Source: Mycobacterium colombiense CECT 3035
Lineage (GTDB): Bacteria; Actinomycetota; Actinomycetes; Mycobacteriales; Mycobacteriaceae
Length of the DNA: 64,000 bases
Assembly (NCBI RefSeq): GCF_002105755.1
Contig: NZ_CP020821.1
Coordinates: 1-64,000 of the forward strand
Direction of reading: 5' to 3'
Numbering within the stretch: position 1 is the stretch's first letter; each line of letters opens with the position of its first letter. The notes under the pieces were generated by a model. It ran no database searches. It was not told where the DNA came from and was given only the letters and a program-made list of their open reading frames with translations. Shown piece by piece: positions 36,760 to 44,976 of this stretch. The translations under genes and the position numbers were made by a program.

Positions 36760-37257
36760 ATGGACGCCGATGCGCGCAGCCGCGGCCGAGATGAGCTGGA
36801 ATCGCTCATCTCGGCCGATCTGCGGGAGCTCTCAACCGGGTCCGATCAGATCGGTCAGCTGTTCGCGCTGATACACAGCCTGCGGCCCAATGATTTTCGT
36901 GCCCTGCTCTACATCATGGTGGCCGAGATGAGTGGCCGGCCGATGACCTCGAGCGACCTGCGCCAGCGGATGGGACTGTCGGGCTCGGCGATCACCTATC
37001 TGGTAGACCGGCTGATCGACGCCGGCCATATCCGTCGGGACGGCCACCCGGCCGACCGCCGAAAAGTCGTGTTGCGTAACGACGAATCGGGCCTGGCCAC
37101 CGCACGGTCGTTCTTCAGTCCGCTGAACGCGCACGCCCACGTCGCGCTCGCCGACCTACCCGACGCCGACCTGACCGCCGCGCACCGGGTTTTCGCCGCA
37201 CTGATCGACGCGCTGCGGTGCTTTCAGGACGAATTGGGTGAAGCCCCGAAACCCTGA
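36760..37257 (+). CDS. MarR-family regulator, CrtR-like, divergent from crtE
   Basis: 165 residues from the ATG at 36760. Winged helix at about 65-115 (MTSSDLRQRMGLSGSAITYLVDRLIDAGHIRR, then ADRRKVVLRNDESG), with N- and C-terminal dimer helices. Paralogue of the MarR at 26887. The placement opposite crtE is the same as that of CrtR in C. glutamicum, which represses crt genes and is released by geranylgeranyl diphosphate; the same role is inferred. The -10 hexamer TATGCT ends 9 nt before the ATG, so the mRNA may be leaderless. Operator B and a half-site lie just upstream. Confidence 0.9.
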   Translation: MDADARSRGRDELESLISADLRELSTGSDQIGQLFALIHSLRPNDFRALLYIMVAEMSGRPMTSSDLRQRMGLSGSAITYLVDRLIDAGHIRRDGHPADRRKVVLRNDESGLATARSFFSPLNAHAHVALADLPDADLTAAHRVFAALIDALRCFQDELGEAPKP

Positions 37258-37280
37258 CCCCCCAACGGGTTAGGCGAATA

Positions 37281-37772
37281 TCACGACGCGGCGCTGTGCG
37301 CGGTACGGGCCGGGGCCGGTCGTGGGCGGGCCAAATCGGAGAGGAACTGCCGTCGCGCCCACAGTACGTCTTCCAGGTTCTGGAACGCCTCGGGCACCGA
37401 ACCGGCGATCGACAGCCCGTTGTGGTGCACGATCCGCAACAGGGGACGAACCGCCGCGCCGCCGACCACGCTGCAGTACACCCGCGCCTTGCGGAACTCG
37501 TCGTTGAGCAACAGCAGCGCCCGAAACCCCTCCACGCTGACGAAACGCAGATGACTGAGGTCGAGGACCAGCGGGGTCTTGAGCCGGGCGAAGTTTCGGA
37601 TTGCCCCGGTGAGGTCGTTGGCGTTGCAGGCGTCGACCTCGCCGTCGACGCGCAGGACCGTGCCGAGGTTGCGCGCGTAGACGAACAGGTGGGCCCTGCC
37701 GAAGTGAGCCATGTACCGGCAGCGGGTGGGGTCATGTGGGTCCGCGGAATTTGCGGAGCGAATAGCGGCCAT
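37281..37772 (-). CDS. STAS-domain anti-sigma factor antagonist
   Basis: 163 residues. A STAS domain at about 33-130: LGTVLRVDGEVDACNANDL, then LVLDLSHLRFVSVEGFRALLLL, where the Ser of FVSVEG stands at the usual phosphorylated position, and VVGGAAVRPLLRIVHHNGL. The C-terminal tail is Pro/Ala/Arg rich. Such proteins, when dephosphorylated, bind anti-sigma kinases (UsfX/RsbW type) and free SigF. No kinase or sigma gene is beside it. Its place next to SigF-type promoters makes a role in SigF control likely but unproved. Confidence 0.85.
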   Translation of the reverse strand: MAAIRSANSADPHDPTRCRYMAHFGRAHLFVYARNLGTVLRVDGEVDACNANDLTGAIRNFARLKTPLVLDLSHLRFVSVEGFRALLLLNDEFRKARVYCSVVGGAAVRPLLRIVHHNGLSIAGSVPEAFQNLEDVLWARRQFLSDLARPRPAPARTAHSAAS

Positions 37773-38134
37773 GAGAGCGCCTATCGGATGGTGGTGAGGC
37801 GGGAGCGAACGGCGTTCTGCACACCGCCCCCGTCAAAGACGCAGCTGTGAACTCAACCTGTCGGCAGCCTACCGCCGAGGTGGGCGCCCTGATACGGATA
37901 CGCCGAAGCCGCTCGGGTCGAGGCGCCAACACCGTGTAATCCGGACCTGGGTTTTCCGGCGCAGTTCGACGCGTGTACGTCCGCGAGGTCTTCGTTTTGC
38001 GGCCTTTGGGCAACCAACGCCTGTTCGCTTGCCGGCCCGCCTGACGGCGGTTTGGCCCCCTCGGAGGCGGGTATACGCGTGTTCAACAACAAACCGCGGT
38101 GACCCCTGATGGACGTGAGGGGTGATGCGTCCCG
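37773..38134. other. 362-bp non-coding gap between STAS and secreted protein
   Basis: Divergent control region. I see no convincing gene, tRNA or repeat. It holds the SigF-type promoter at 38050-38074 for the right-hand gene. No equal match (ATACCC followed by AAAC) was found for the STAS gene on the other strand. Confidence 0.6.
38050..38074 (+). promoter_or_regulatory. SigF-type promoter for secreted protein at 38135
   Basis: GTTT at 38050-38053 (inside GGTTTG) and GGGTAT at 38069-38074 with a 15-nt spacer, the same geometry as the promoter at 28729. Predicted transcription start near 38081 gives a leader of about 54 nt. Confidence 0.72.
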
Positions 38135-38878
38135 ATGGTCCCAATGGAAGAGCTCGGACGCCGGTGCTGCCGGCTGGCGATCGCCTCGGCGGCCACGACG
38201 ATGTTCTGCGCCGCACCGGGTCAGGCCGTCGCCGACCCGGGCGCCACCGTGTTTCCCGGAATGGAGATCCGCCAGGGCAATACCGTCTGCATGGTGGGCC
38301 TGGTCGAGCCGCGGTTGCGGGTCGCGCTGACCAGCGGCCAATGCGATGGCGGACAGCCGGTGGTGACCGACCGCGACCGCAAACCGATCGGCAACGTGGT
38401 GCTGGGCCGCCGCCAGGTCGACGCCGACTCCACGGCGGACACCTCGATGCTGCCGGTGGAATACGAGGTCATCGCGATCGCGCCGGAGGTGACGGCCACC
38501 GACGTGTTGCCGACGGGGCGCCACCTGGGCTCCGTGCCCGGCACCCGCGCCCAGCCCGGGCTGCCCGTGTGCCAGTTGCGCACGGCGACGGGGCAACGGT
38601 GCGGCACTGTCAGCTCGGTGGGCAACGGCCGCTTCGCGATCACCGACATGGCCTCCGACAGCCGGGACTTCGGTGGTCCGGTGTACACGCTGAGCGACGA
38701 CAACAATGCCGTGATCGTCGGATTGGTCGAGGGCACCTGGCGATCGTCGCCTCAGATCGAGTCGTGGCAGGCCGTCATGGCGCAGGTCTACATCGACAGC
38801 CACACCTACAGCCCGCAGCAAAAGCCGCCCACCCTGCGAATGATCGGCTGGCGCACAACGGCTTTTGCGTCACGGTAA
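38135..38878 (+). CDS. Secreted protein, apparent inactive trypsin-like fold
   Basis: 247 residues from the ATG at 38135, with GAGGGGTGA 11 nt upstream. Sec signal peptide (RRCCRLAIASAATTMFCAAPGQAVA) ends before DPG. The mature part looks like a chymotrypsin-type domain: VALTSGQC stands where TAGHC is expected, and DSRDFGGPVY where GDSGGPV is expected, so the catalytic His and Ser would both be lost. Two other Cys pairs could form disulfides. A pseudo-protease or binding role is inferred from these motifs only. A SigF-type promoter lies upstream, suggesting stress induction. Confidence 0.7.
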   Translation: MVPMEELGRRCCRLAIASAATTMFCAAPGQAVADPGATVFPGMEIRQGNTVCMVGLVEPRLRVALTSGQCDGGQPVVTDRDRKPIGNVVLGRRQVDADSTADTSMLPVEYEVIAIAPEVTATDVLPTGRHLGSVPGTRAQPGLPVCQLRTATGQRCGTVSSVGNGRFAITDMASDSRDFGGPVYTLSDDNNAVIVGLVEGTWRSSPQIESWQAVMAQVYIDSHTYSPQQKPPTLRMIGWRTTAFASR

Positions 38879-38953
38879 TTTCTACCCACCGCCCAGCGGT
38901 GGCGATGTCGCGCGCGCCCGTTTCCCCCGCCGCAGAATGGGAATCCGCCGCCG

Positions 38954-39637
38954 GTGAACGTTTTCGAGCTTGTCGCGTTGCCCTTCCAGTGGGGCTCCGC
39001 GATCCGGGGCAAACGGTTCTTCCACCCGATCGGGGTGCTGGCGCAGGGCTACATCGAACGCGTTGCCCCTCCGGCGCAGGGCTTGCCGATCGGATCCTCG
39101 GAGATTGTTGCGCGCCTGTCGAAGGCCACCGGGACCCCGGGGGCGCTGCCCGACTTCATCGGGTTGGCCGTCCGGCTGCCCACGCCCCAGCCGGCCGACA
39201 AGCCATGGGACATCCTGCTCGTCTCGTCCGGGTCGGGGGTGCTGTCGCGCGCCCTGGCGCTACGGCCGGCCACATCGTGGAACGGCCAGACCCTGACCAC
39301 GCTGATGCCGTTGCACTATCAGAACAACAACTGGTGGTTGCGGGCCCGAACCTCGCGCGAGATCGGCGGCCCGGGTCTGAGCCTGGACGCTGTCCGGTCC
39401 AAGCTCGAGCGCAGCAACATCGAGGTGACACTCGACCAGGCCTGCGGCAGCGGCGATTTCACCCCCCTGGCCCGCATCACGCTGACCACCGCCCTGGATC
39501 CCGAGCGCGACCGCGACGTGTCATTCGATCCCGTACTCAACACGGCGCCCGGCTTGAGTCTGCACCCGCGGTGGCTGGCCGATCTGCGCGCCCGCGCCTA
39601 CCAGCACAGCCGCGACGGCAGAGATGCCGCAAAGTAG
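38954..39637 (+). CDS. Conserved hypothetical protein
   Basis: 227 residues from a GTG. No signal peptide or membrane segment. Marked segments: KRFFHPIGVLAQGYIER, SKATGTPGALPDFIGLAVRLP, then PWDILLVSSG, TLMPLHYQNNNWWLRART and FDPVLNTAPGLSLHPRWLADLRARAYQHSR. I recognise a family that recurs in mycobacteria but cannot name a function. It follows the secreted protein by 75 bp, a gap that holds the short hairpin CCACCGC-CCA-GCGGTGG (38886-38902) with no T-run, so cotranscription is uncertain. Convergent with the epimerase gene. Confidence 0.72.
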   Translation: MNVFELVALPFQWGSAIRGKRFFHPIGVLAQGYIERVAPPAQGLPIGSSEIVARLSKATGTPGALPDFIGLAVRLPTPQPADKPWDILLVSSGSGVLSRALALRPATSWNGQTLTTLMPLHYQNNNWWLRARTSREIGGPGLSLDAVRSKLERSNIEVTLDQACGSGDFTPLARITLTTALDPERDRDVSFDPVLNTAPGLSLHPRWLADLRARAYQHSRDGRDAAK

Positions 39638-39707
39638 CCGCTCACACGTGACGTCACCGCCGGACCGCTCACCGTTCGGCGGGTGCCCTGAAAACCTTCG
39701 GGATCCG

Positions 39708-41063
39708 TCAGCCGGTGCGGCCCAACAGATGGCGCAGCGCCGCCTCGAGGTCCGGCTGACGGAACCGGTGTCCGGCCGTGGCGAGCGCCGCGGGTGCTAC
39801 CCGCTGGCTCGCGCACGCCAGTTCGCGGGCGCCCTGCTCGCCCAGCAGTAGCCGCGGGCCCAGCGCCGGCACCGGCAGCAGGGCCGGCCGGCGCAGCACC
39901 TTGGCCAGGACGGCGGTGTATTCGCTGTTGCGAACCGGCTGCGGCGCAACGGCATTCACCGGACCCGAGAGGGTGGCGTCCCACAGCGCGCGGTGATAGA
40001 CGTCCACCAGGTCGTCGATCCCGATCCAGGACAGCCATTGGCGCCCGTCGCCGAGCCGGCCGCCAAGGCCGGCGCTGAACAGCGGGCGCATCAGCTTCAG
40101 CGTGCCGCCGGCCGGCGACTGCACGATGCCGGTGCGCACCCGCACCACGCGCACCCCGGCCTGCTGCGCCGGCGTGGTCGCCTGCTCCCAGTCGGCCACC
40201 ACGTCAGCCAGGAATCCGTCGCCGCGATCGCTGTCCTCGGTCAGGGTGTCATCGCCGCGGTCGTATCCGTAGTAGCCGATCGCCGACGCCGAGACCAGCA
40301 CGGCCGGCCGGGGGTCGGCGCGGCCCAGCAGTTCGGCCAGCCGGGCGGTGGGCCCAATCCTGCTGTCCCGGATGGCCCGCCGGTGGTCGTCGGTGAACCG
40401 GCCGGCGATCGATGCTCCCGCCAGGTGGATCACCGCGTCGACCCCTTCGAACAGCCGCGGCTCGGGATCGTCGGTGTCCCACCGTCGCTCGTCGTCGCCT
40501 TGTGGCGCGTGCCGGACCAGCCGGATCACCCGGTGGCCGCCGGTGCGCAGGAAGGCGGTCAATGCCGAACCGATGAGTCCGGAGGATCCGGTGACGGCGA
40601 TCGTCAACGGCCGCAGCCCGTTCTCGGCGGCCAGCCGGTGTGCGGCCAGATCGCCGGCCAGCTGCCGGTGCCGGTAGTCGAACATCGGCCGCAACAGGGC
40701 ACCGGGCACCGGGGTGTCCACCCGGTCGATCACCCTGGTGCGGTTGCCGCCGAGGTCCTCGAATTCGTGGGTGTGGTTCCACCGCACGGCAATTCGCGCC
40801 GGCAGCGTGGCCAGGCCGTCGCCGCCGATGGCGTCGACGAAACGCCGCGGCGGGTCATAGCCGTCGGGCTGATGGACGGCTACCCAGCGCAGACCCCCGG
40901 GCAGCGCCAGCGTGGCCCGCCCGTCCTTGAGTGAGGCCGCCTCGGTGACCAGCCGCATCGGCTGCCACGGCGGCGAGAGCCGGGTGAACGCGCCCGGTCT
41001 GGCATGCCAATCGAAAACGTCGGTGATGGGAGCGTCCACGACGCTCGAATACTCCAGCCCCAT
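39708..41063 (-). CDS. SRPBCC domain fused to TIGR01777 NAD-dependent epimerase
   Basis: 451 residues. The N-terminal 150 are an SRPBCC (START-like) domain (EYSSVVDAPITDVFDWHARPGAFTRLSPPW). The C-terminal 300 are an extended SDR of the TIGR01777/YfcH family: TIAVTGSSGLIGSALTAFLRTGGHRV, GVDAVIHLAGASI, SASAIGYYGYDRGDDTLTEDS and the WLSWIGIDDLVDVYHRAL end. The fusion suggests a bulky hydrophobic substrate delivered to the reductase. M. tuberculosis has a shorter relative elsewhere (Rv2216). It begins 16 bp after the glycosyltransferase, so it is the fourth gene of that minus-strand operon. Confidence 0.88.
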   Translation of the reverse strand: MGLEYSSVVDAPITDVFDWHARPGAFTRLSPPWQPMRLVTEAASLKDGRATLALPGGLRWVAVHQPDGYDPPRRFVDAIGGDGLATLPARIAVRWNHTHEFEDLGGNRTRVIDRVDTPVPGALLRPMFDYRHRQLAGDLAAHRLAAENGLRPLTIAVTGSSGLIGSALTAFLRTGGHRVIRLVRHAPQGDDERRWDTDDPEPRLFEGVDAVIHLAGASIAGRFTDDHRRAIRDSRIGPTARLAELLGRADPRPAVLVSASAIGYYGYDRGDDTLTEDSDRGDGFLADVVADWEQATTPAQQAGVRVVRVRTGIVQSPAGGTLKLMRPLFSAGLGGRLGDGRQWLSWIGIDDLVDVYHRALWDATLSGPVNAVAPQPVRNSEYTAVLAKVLRRPALLPVPALGPRLLLGEQGARELACASQRVAPAALATAGHRFRQPDLEAALRHLLGRTG

Positions 41064-41079
41064 CCCTCAAACGTTAGTG

Positions 41080-42324
41080 CTACCGGTCCGGCAGGGCGTG
41101 TTCGACGATGGGCAGCCGGGCCTGGGGCTGCCGCACGCCACGCTTGGCCGACAGGTAGACCTGCGCGGTCTTGTCGGCCACCGTGTGCCAATCGAAATCC
41201 GAGGTGAGTCGCTCGCGGGCGGCGTGGGCGCGCTGCTGCGCGGCCTGCGGGTCGTCGAGCACGGTGCGCACCGCCGCGGCCAGCCGGGCCACATCGCGCG
41301 GCGGGCACGACACCCCGGTCTGGCCGTTGATCACCGCCTCGCCCAGGCCGCCGATGTCCGAGGTCACCAGGGGAGTGCCGGCGGCGGCGGCCTCCAGCGC
41401 GACGATCCCGAACGGCTCGTAGTGGCTGGGCAGCACCGCGGCGTCGGCGCGATGCAGGACGGCCAGCAGCTCGGCGTGTTCGAGGTGCCCGACGAACCGG
41501 ATTGCCTTGAGCACCTTGTGTTTACGCGCCTGCTCGACGAGCCAGCCCTGCTGGGTGCCCTCGCCGGCGATGGTCAGCGTGGTGCCGGGGTGGCTGCGCC
41601 GGATCCGCGGCAGCGCGGCGATGACGTCGTGCACACCCTTCTCGTATTCCAGCCGGCCCAGGTAGAGCAGCTCGGCCGGCCCGGTGCGCGGCCGGCGCGC
41701 CGCGAACGGCCAGCGCGCCGTCTCGATGCCGTTGCAGATCACCGTGATCTCGGCCAGGCCGGGACCGAACAGTTCGGTGATCTCGTCGGCCATCGACGCC
41801 GAACATGTGATCAGCGAGTCGGATTCGCGCACCAGCCACGATTCGATGGCGTGCACCTGGCGGCTGATCGCGCCGCTGACCCAGCCGGAATGCCGGCCGG
41901 CTTCGGTGGCGTGGATCGTGGAAACCATTGGCGCATCGTAGAATTGGGCGAGAGCGATCGCCGGGTGGGCCACCAGCCAGTCGTGGGCGTGCACCACGTC
42001 GGGCCGCCAGGCGCGGTTGGTGCCCGGCTTCGTCAGCGGCAGCCCGGCGCGAATCATGGAGTGGCCCATCGCGAGTGTCCACGCCATCATGTCGGTGCCG
42101 AAGGTGAATTCGTGCGGATCCTGAGCGGCCGCGATCACCCGGACGCCCTCGCTGATGTGGTCGGACGACGGATGGCTGCGGGGATCGGTTCCGGTGGGGC
42201 GCCGCGACAGCACGACGACGTCGTGACCGGCGGCGGCCAGCGCGGTCGACAGATGATGCACGTGCCGGCCAAGCCCGCCGATCACCACCGGCGGGTATTC
42301 CCACGACACCATCAGGATTTTCAC
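41080..42324 (-). CDS. GT4-type alpha-1,4-glucosyltransferase (Rv3032-like)
   Basis: 414 residues from the GTG at 42324, the same length as M. tuberculosis Rv3032. GT-B fold: MVSWEYPPVVIGGLGRHVHHLS opening as in glycogen synthases, PDVVHAHDWLVAHPA, LLYLGRLEYEKGVHDVIAAL and the donor-site PSHYEPFGIVALEAAAAGTPLV with its two Glu. Rv3032 lengthens alpha-1,4-glucans for methylglucose lipopolysaccharide (and partly glycogen) from nucleotide sugars. It starts 13 bp after the GH57 gene, in the same order as in tuberculosis. Confidence 0.94.
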   Translation of the reverse strand: MKILMVSWEYPPVVIGGLGRHVHHLSTALAAAGHDVVVLSRRPTGTDPRSHPSSDHISEGVRVIAAAQDPHEFTFGTDMMAWTLAMGHSMIRAGLPLTKPGTNRAWRPDVVHAHDWLVAHPAIALAQFYDAPMVSTIHATEAGRHSGWVSGAISRQVHAIESWLVRESDSLITCSASMADEITELFGPGLAEITVICNGIETARWPFAARRPRTGPAELLYLGRLEYEKGVHDVIAALPRIRRSHPGTTLTIAGEGTQQGWLVEQARKHKVLKAIRFVGHLEHAELLAVLHRADAAVLPSHYEPFGIVALEAAAAGTPLVTSDIGGLGEAVINGQTGVSCPPRDVARLAAAVRTVLDDPQAAQQRAHAARERLTSDFDWHTVADKTAQVYLSAKRGVRQPQARLPIVEHALPDR

Positions 42325-42337
42325 GTCGCCGCCCGCC

Positions 42338-43918
42338 TCATCGGGGCAGCCTGCGGGCATCGAGGGCGCCGAACAACCCGTCGGCGCGGTTCCATCCCTC
42401 CGCCAGCCGCTGCGCGGTGTCGCGCCGGCCCGACGCCAGCGCGTCGGCGATTTCGCGGGTGGCGTGCGCGTGCAGGTGGGCGCGGTAGCGCGCGTAGTCG
42501 GTGGCCGAATCCTTGCTCACCATGAACGGCCAGTCGCTGGACACGGTGAGCAGCGTTTCGCGCAGGATCTGATCGGCGACGTGGTCGCGGGGGATGGGCC
42601 CGTCCAGCGGCGCGGTCTGGGACAGCGCCTTGTCGACGGTGCTCAGCGCCATGTCGACGACTTCGCTGTTCAGGGCGACCAGGTCGGCGACCTGGTCGCC
42701 GGCCCACACCTGCCAGTCCTTGCCCGAGCCCCACGAGCTGGGCGGTAGGGCCACCGGGTCGCCGACGAAGCCGTCGGCGATGGCGTCGGTCAGCGTGCCC
42801 ACCCGCACCCCGGCCTCGGGCAGGGCGCGCAGCACCCGCTCCAGCCAGGTCGGGCCCTCGTACCACCAGTGACCGAACAGCTCGGTGTCGAAGGCGGCGA
42901 CCACGTGGGCGGGTCGCCCGATGCGCTCGGACTCCGCGAGCAGGCGGTTGCGGACCACGTCGACGAAGTCGGCGACGTGCGTGTCGACCGCGTGGTCGGC
43001 GCGCTCCGGGTCGTAGGGCGCCTTGTCCTCCGAGGACACGTTGCGGCCCGTGACCCGCGCCGGCTTGAGTCCGGTGAGGTGGTCGTAGGTGTGGAAGTCG
43101 CGGTACGCGGCGTGCCCGGGGTAGCCCGATTTCGGGGACCACACCCGGTAGCTGACCTGCAGATCGCGCCCGAACGCGACCACGTCGGTGTCGCCGACGG
43201 GCCGGCCCAGCGCGGTGTCGCCGTGCAGCGACGGGCCGTCGACCATGAAATGGGTGACGCCGGCGGCCGCATAGTCGTGTTCCATGCCGGGCGCGTACGC
43301 GCATTCGGGCGCCCAGATCCCGCCCGGGCGGTGTGCCAGGCGCGCCTGGGCGTCGGCCAGGCCCTCGCGCAGCGCGAACTCGCGCAGCCGCGGCGCCAAC
43401 AGCGGTTGGAACGGGTGGGCCAGCGGGCCGCCGAGCAGCTCGACCGTGCCGGCGTCGAGCAGGCTGCGCAGCAGCGGGCTGCCGCCGTGCCGCCACCGGG
43501 TGGCGAAGTCGTCCAGCGCCCGCTGCGCCTCGTCGGACTCACGAATTCCCAAGGCGCGCAATGCTTCCGGTGTGCAGGACTGGTAGCCGGCCGACTTCGA
43601 GCGGGGCGCGGACCGCACGCTGGTGGCCTCCAGGCCGCGCAGCCGCCAGTTCGCCAGCCAGTGATGCATGCCGTCCAGGCAGTACGGGTCGTCCAGTTGG
43701 GCGTTCACCACCGGCGTGACGCCCAGCGTGATCACGCCCCGGCGGTCTTCGCCGGCCAGGGTGTGCAGCACGCGCAGCAGCGGCAGGTAGGACGCCGCCC
43801 ACGATTGATACAGCCATTCCTCGCCGACCGGCCAGCGGCCGTGGTGGGCCAGCCAGGGCAGGTGGGTGTGCAAAACCAGGGTGAAGAGGCCGGGAACCCG
43901 GTCCTGCGACGCGCTCAC
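42338..43918 (-). CDS. GH57 alpha-glucan branching enzyme (Rv3031-like)
   Basis: 526 residues from the GTG at 43918, equal to Rv3031. GH57 domain with FTLVLHTHLPWLAHHG start. Probable nucleophile is E205 in GGIWAPECAYAPG and probable acid/base D344 in FDTELFGHWWYEGP. A helical C-terminal region (SSWGSGKDWQVWAGDQVADLV onward) completes the family layout. It would introduce 1,6 branches in the glucan made by the downstream glycosyltransferase. Start overlaps the stop of the methyltransferase gene as GTGA. Confidence 0.93.
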   Translation of the reverse strand: MSASQDRVPGLFTLVLHTHLPWLAHHGRWPVGEEWLYQSWAASYLPLLRVLHTLAGEDRRGVITLGVTPVVNAQLDDPYCLDGMHHWLANWRLRGLEATSVRSAPRSKSAGYQSCTPEALRALGIRESDEAQRALDDFATRWRHGGSPLLRSLLDAGTVELLGGPLAHPFQPLLAPRLREFALREGLADAQARLAHRPGGIWAPECAYAPGMEHDYAAAGVTHFMVDGPSLHGDTALGRPVGDTDVVAFGRDLQVSYRVWSPKSGYPGHAAYRDFHTYDHLTGLKPARVTGRNVSSEDKAPYDPERADHAVDTHVADFVDVVRNRLLAESERIGRPAHVVAAFDTELFGHWWYEGPTWLERVLRALPEAGVRVGTLTDAIADGFVGDPVALPPSSWGSGKDWQVWAGDQVADLVALNSEVVDMALSTVDKALSQTAPLDGPIPRDHVADQILRETLLTVSSDWPFMVSKDSATDYARYRAHLHAHATREIADALASGRRDTAQRLAEGWNRADGLFGALDARRLPR

Positions 43919-44748
43919 GGCGCTACCGCGATCGCGATCAGGTCGAGGCTGTCGTCGATGTGGTGGCCGGTATGCGCGCCCGCGCCGGCCTCGACCAGGT
44001 CGAAGTCGGCGGTGGTGACCGCGGCGACGTCGGCCGCCAGCTCGGGCGGCCACGGGGCCCCGGGGTCAGCGGCCATCGCGCGCTGGATCTGCGCGTCGAT
44101 GATCGAGCCGCCGTGCCGGGCATCCATCTCGCGAAGCCGGGGGCCGTGAAACAGGCCGCTGACCGAAACATTCGTGAAACCGCCGTCGTGGAGCAGCTGG
44201 GTCAGCTCGGCGGCGTTGAGTTCCCGGGTGTGGAAGGGGTTGATCGGGGTGTCGCGGCCCGGCGAGAAGGTGATCCGGTTGGGCGTCGACATCAGCAAAA
44301 GCCCCGACGGGCGCAGCACCCGGGCGCATTCGACGACGAACTGTGTCTGGTCCCACAGGTGCTCGATCACCTGGAAGTTGACCACAATATCCACCGACGC
44401 GTCGGGCAGCGGCAGCTGCGCGAGGTTGGCCTGCATGACGTCCACCCGGGGGTAGCGGCTGCGGACATGGGCCACCGCGGCCTCGTCGTAGTCCACCGCG
44501 ATGACGCGGCGGGCCACGCCGGCGATCAGGTCCGCGCCGTAGCCCTCGCCGCAGCCGGCCTCGAGCACGTCGGCGTCCACGCAGCGCTCGGCAAGCCGCT
44601 GGTAGACGACCTCGTGTCGGCGAAACCAGTAGTTCTCGATGTCCAGGCCGGGGATGGTGCGCTCGCCCGTCAGCATCATCACCGCGTCGCCCGCCGACGC
44701 CGTGTCGGCCGGGGGGTGCTGCGGAACGTCGGGGACCAGTGCGCTCAT
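43915..44748 (-). CDS. SAM methyltransferase of the methylglucose polysaccharide cluster (Rv3030-like)
   Basis: 277 residues. TGERTIPGLDIENYWFRRHEVVYQRL opening, SAM motif I VLEAGCGEGYGADLIAG near 60-76, VIAVDYDEAAVAHV motif II, VVNFQVIEHLWDQTQFV and LRPSGLLLMSTPN. Rv3030 is tied to methylation in the 6-O-methylglucose lipopolysaccharide pathway, a cytosolic polysaccharide that binds long acyl chains. First gene of a minus-strand operon with GH57, GT4 and the epimerase fusion. Confidence 0.92.
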   Translation of the reverse strand: MSALVPDVPQHPPADTASAGDAVMMLTGERTIPGLDIENYWFRRHEVVYQRLAERCVDADVLEAGCGEGYGADLIAGVARRVIAVDYDEAAVAHVRSRYPRVDVMQANLAQLPLPDASVDIVVNFQVIEHLWDQTQFVVECARVLRPSGLLLMSTPNRITFSPGRDTPINPFHTRELNAAELTQLLHDGGFTNVSVSGLFHGPRLREMDARHGGSIIDAQIQRAMAADPGAPWPPELAADVAAVTTADFDLVEAGAGAHTGHHIDDSLDLIAIAVAP

Positions 44749-44877
44749 TGCATAGGCAGGCTAACGCGAAGTGTCGGATTCGCGAACCGGGGAAGCGGGG
44801 CCCCGCTTCTCACGCGGCGGACGGGCTGCGAGAACGTGCACTACGACCAGCTATGGTGTGAATGCATACCGCACAAA

Positions 44878-44893
44878 GTTACCGGGTAGTAAC
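44878..44893. promoter_or_regulatory. GTTAC-N6-GTAAC inverted repeat upstream of etfBA
   Basis: GTTAC (44878-44882) and GTAAC (44889-44893) flank CGGGTA, 84 bp before the etfB ATG, in the divergent gap shared with the methyltransferase operon. Arms are short, so it is only a candidate TetR-type operator. Confidence 0.35.
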
Positions 44894-44976
44894 ACGGCCG
44901 TGCGTTGCGAAAAAACGCGTACCGAGGTCTCGCAGCCGATCGCTGCGGACCCCTTCGAGGAGGACGAACCAGACTC

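Noticed and set aside
38135..38878. Naming this gene as the Rv3033 orthologue
   Set aside because: It lies roughly where Rv3033 might be expected, but strand relative to the Rv3030-Rv3032 genes is opposite and I cannot confirm similarity.
38886..38902. Hairpin CCACCGC-CCA-GCGGTGG after the secreted protein gene
   Set aside because: Stem is short and no T-run follows, so I do not call it a terminator.
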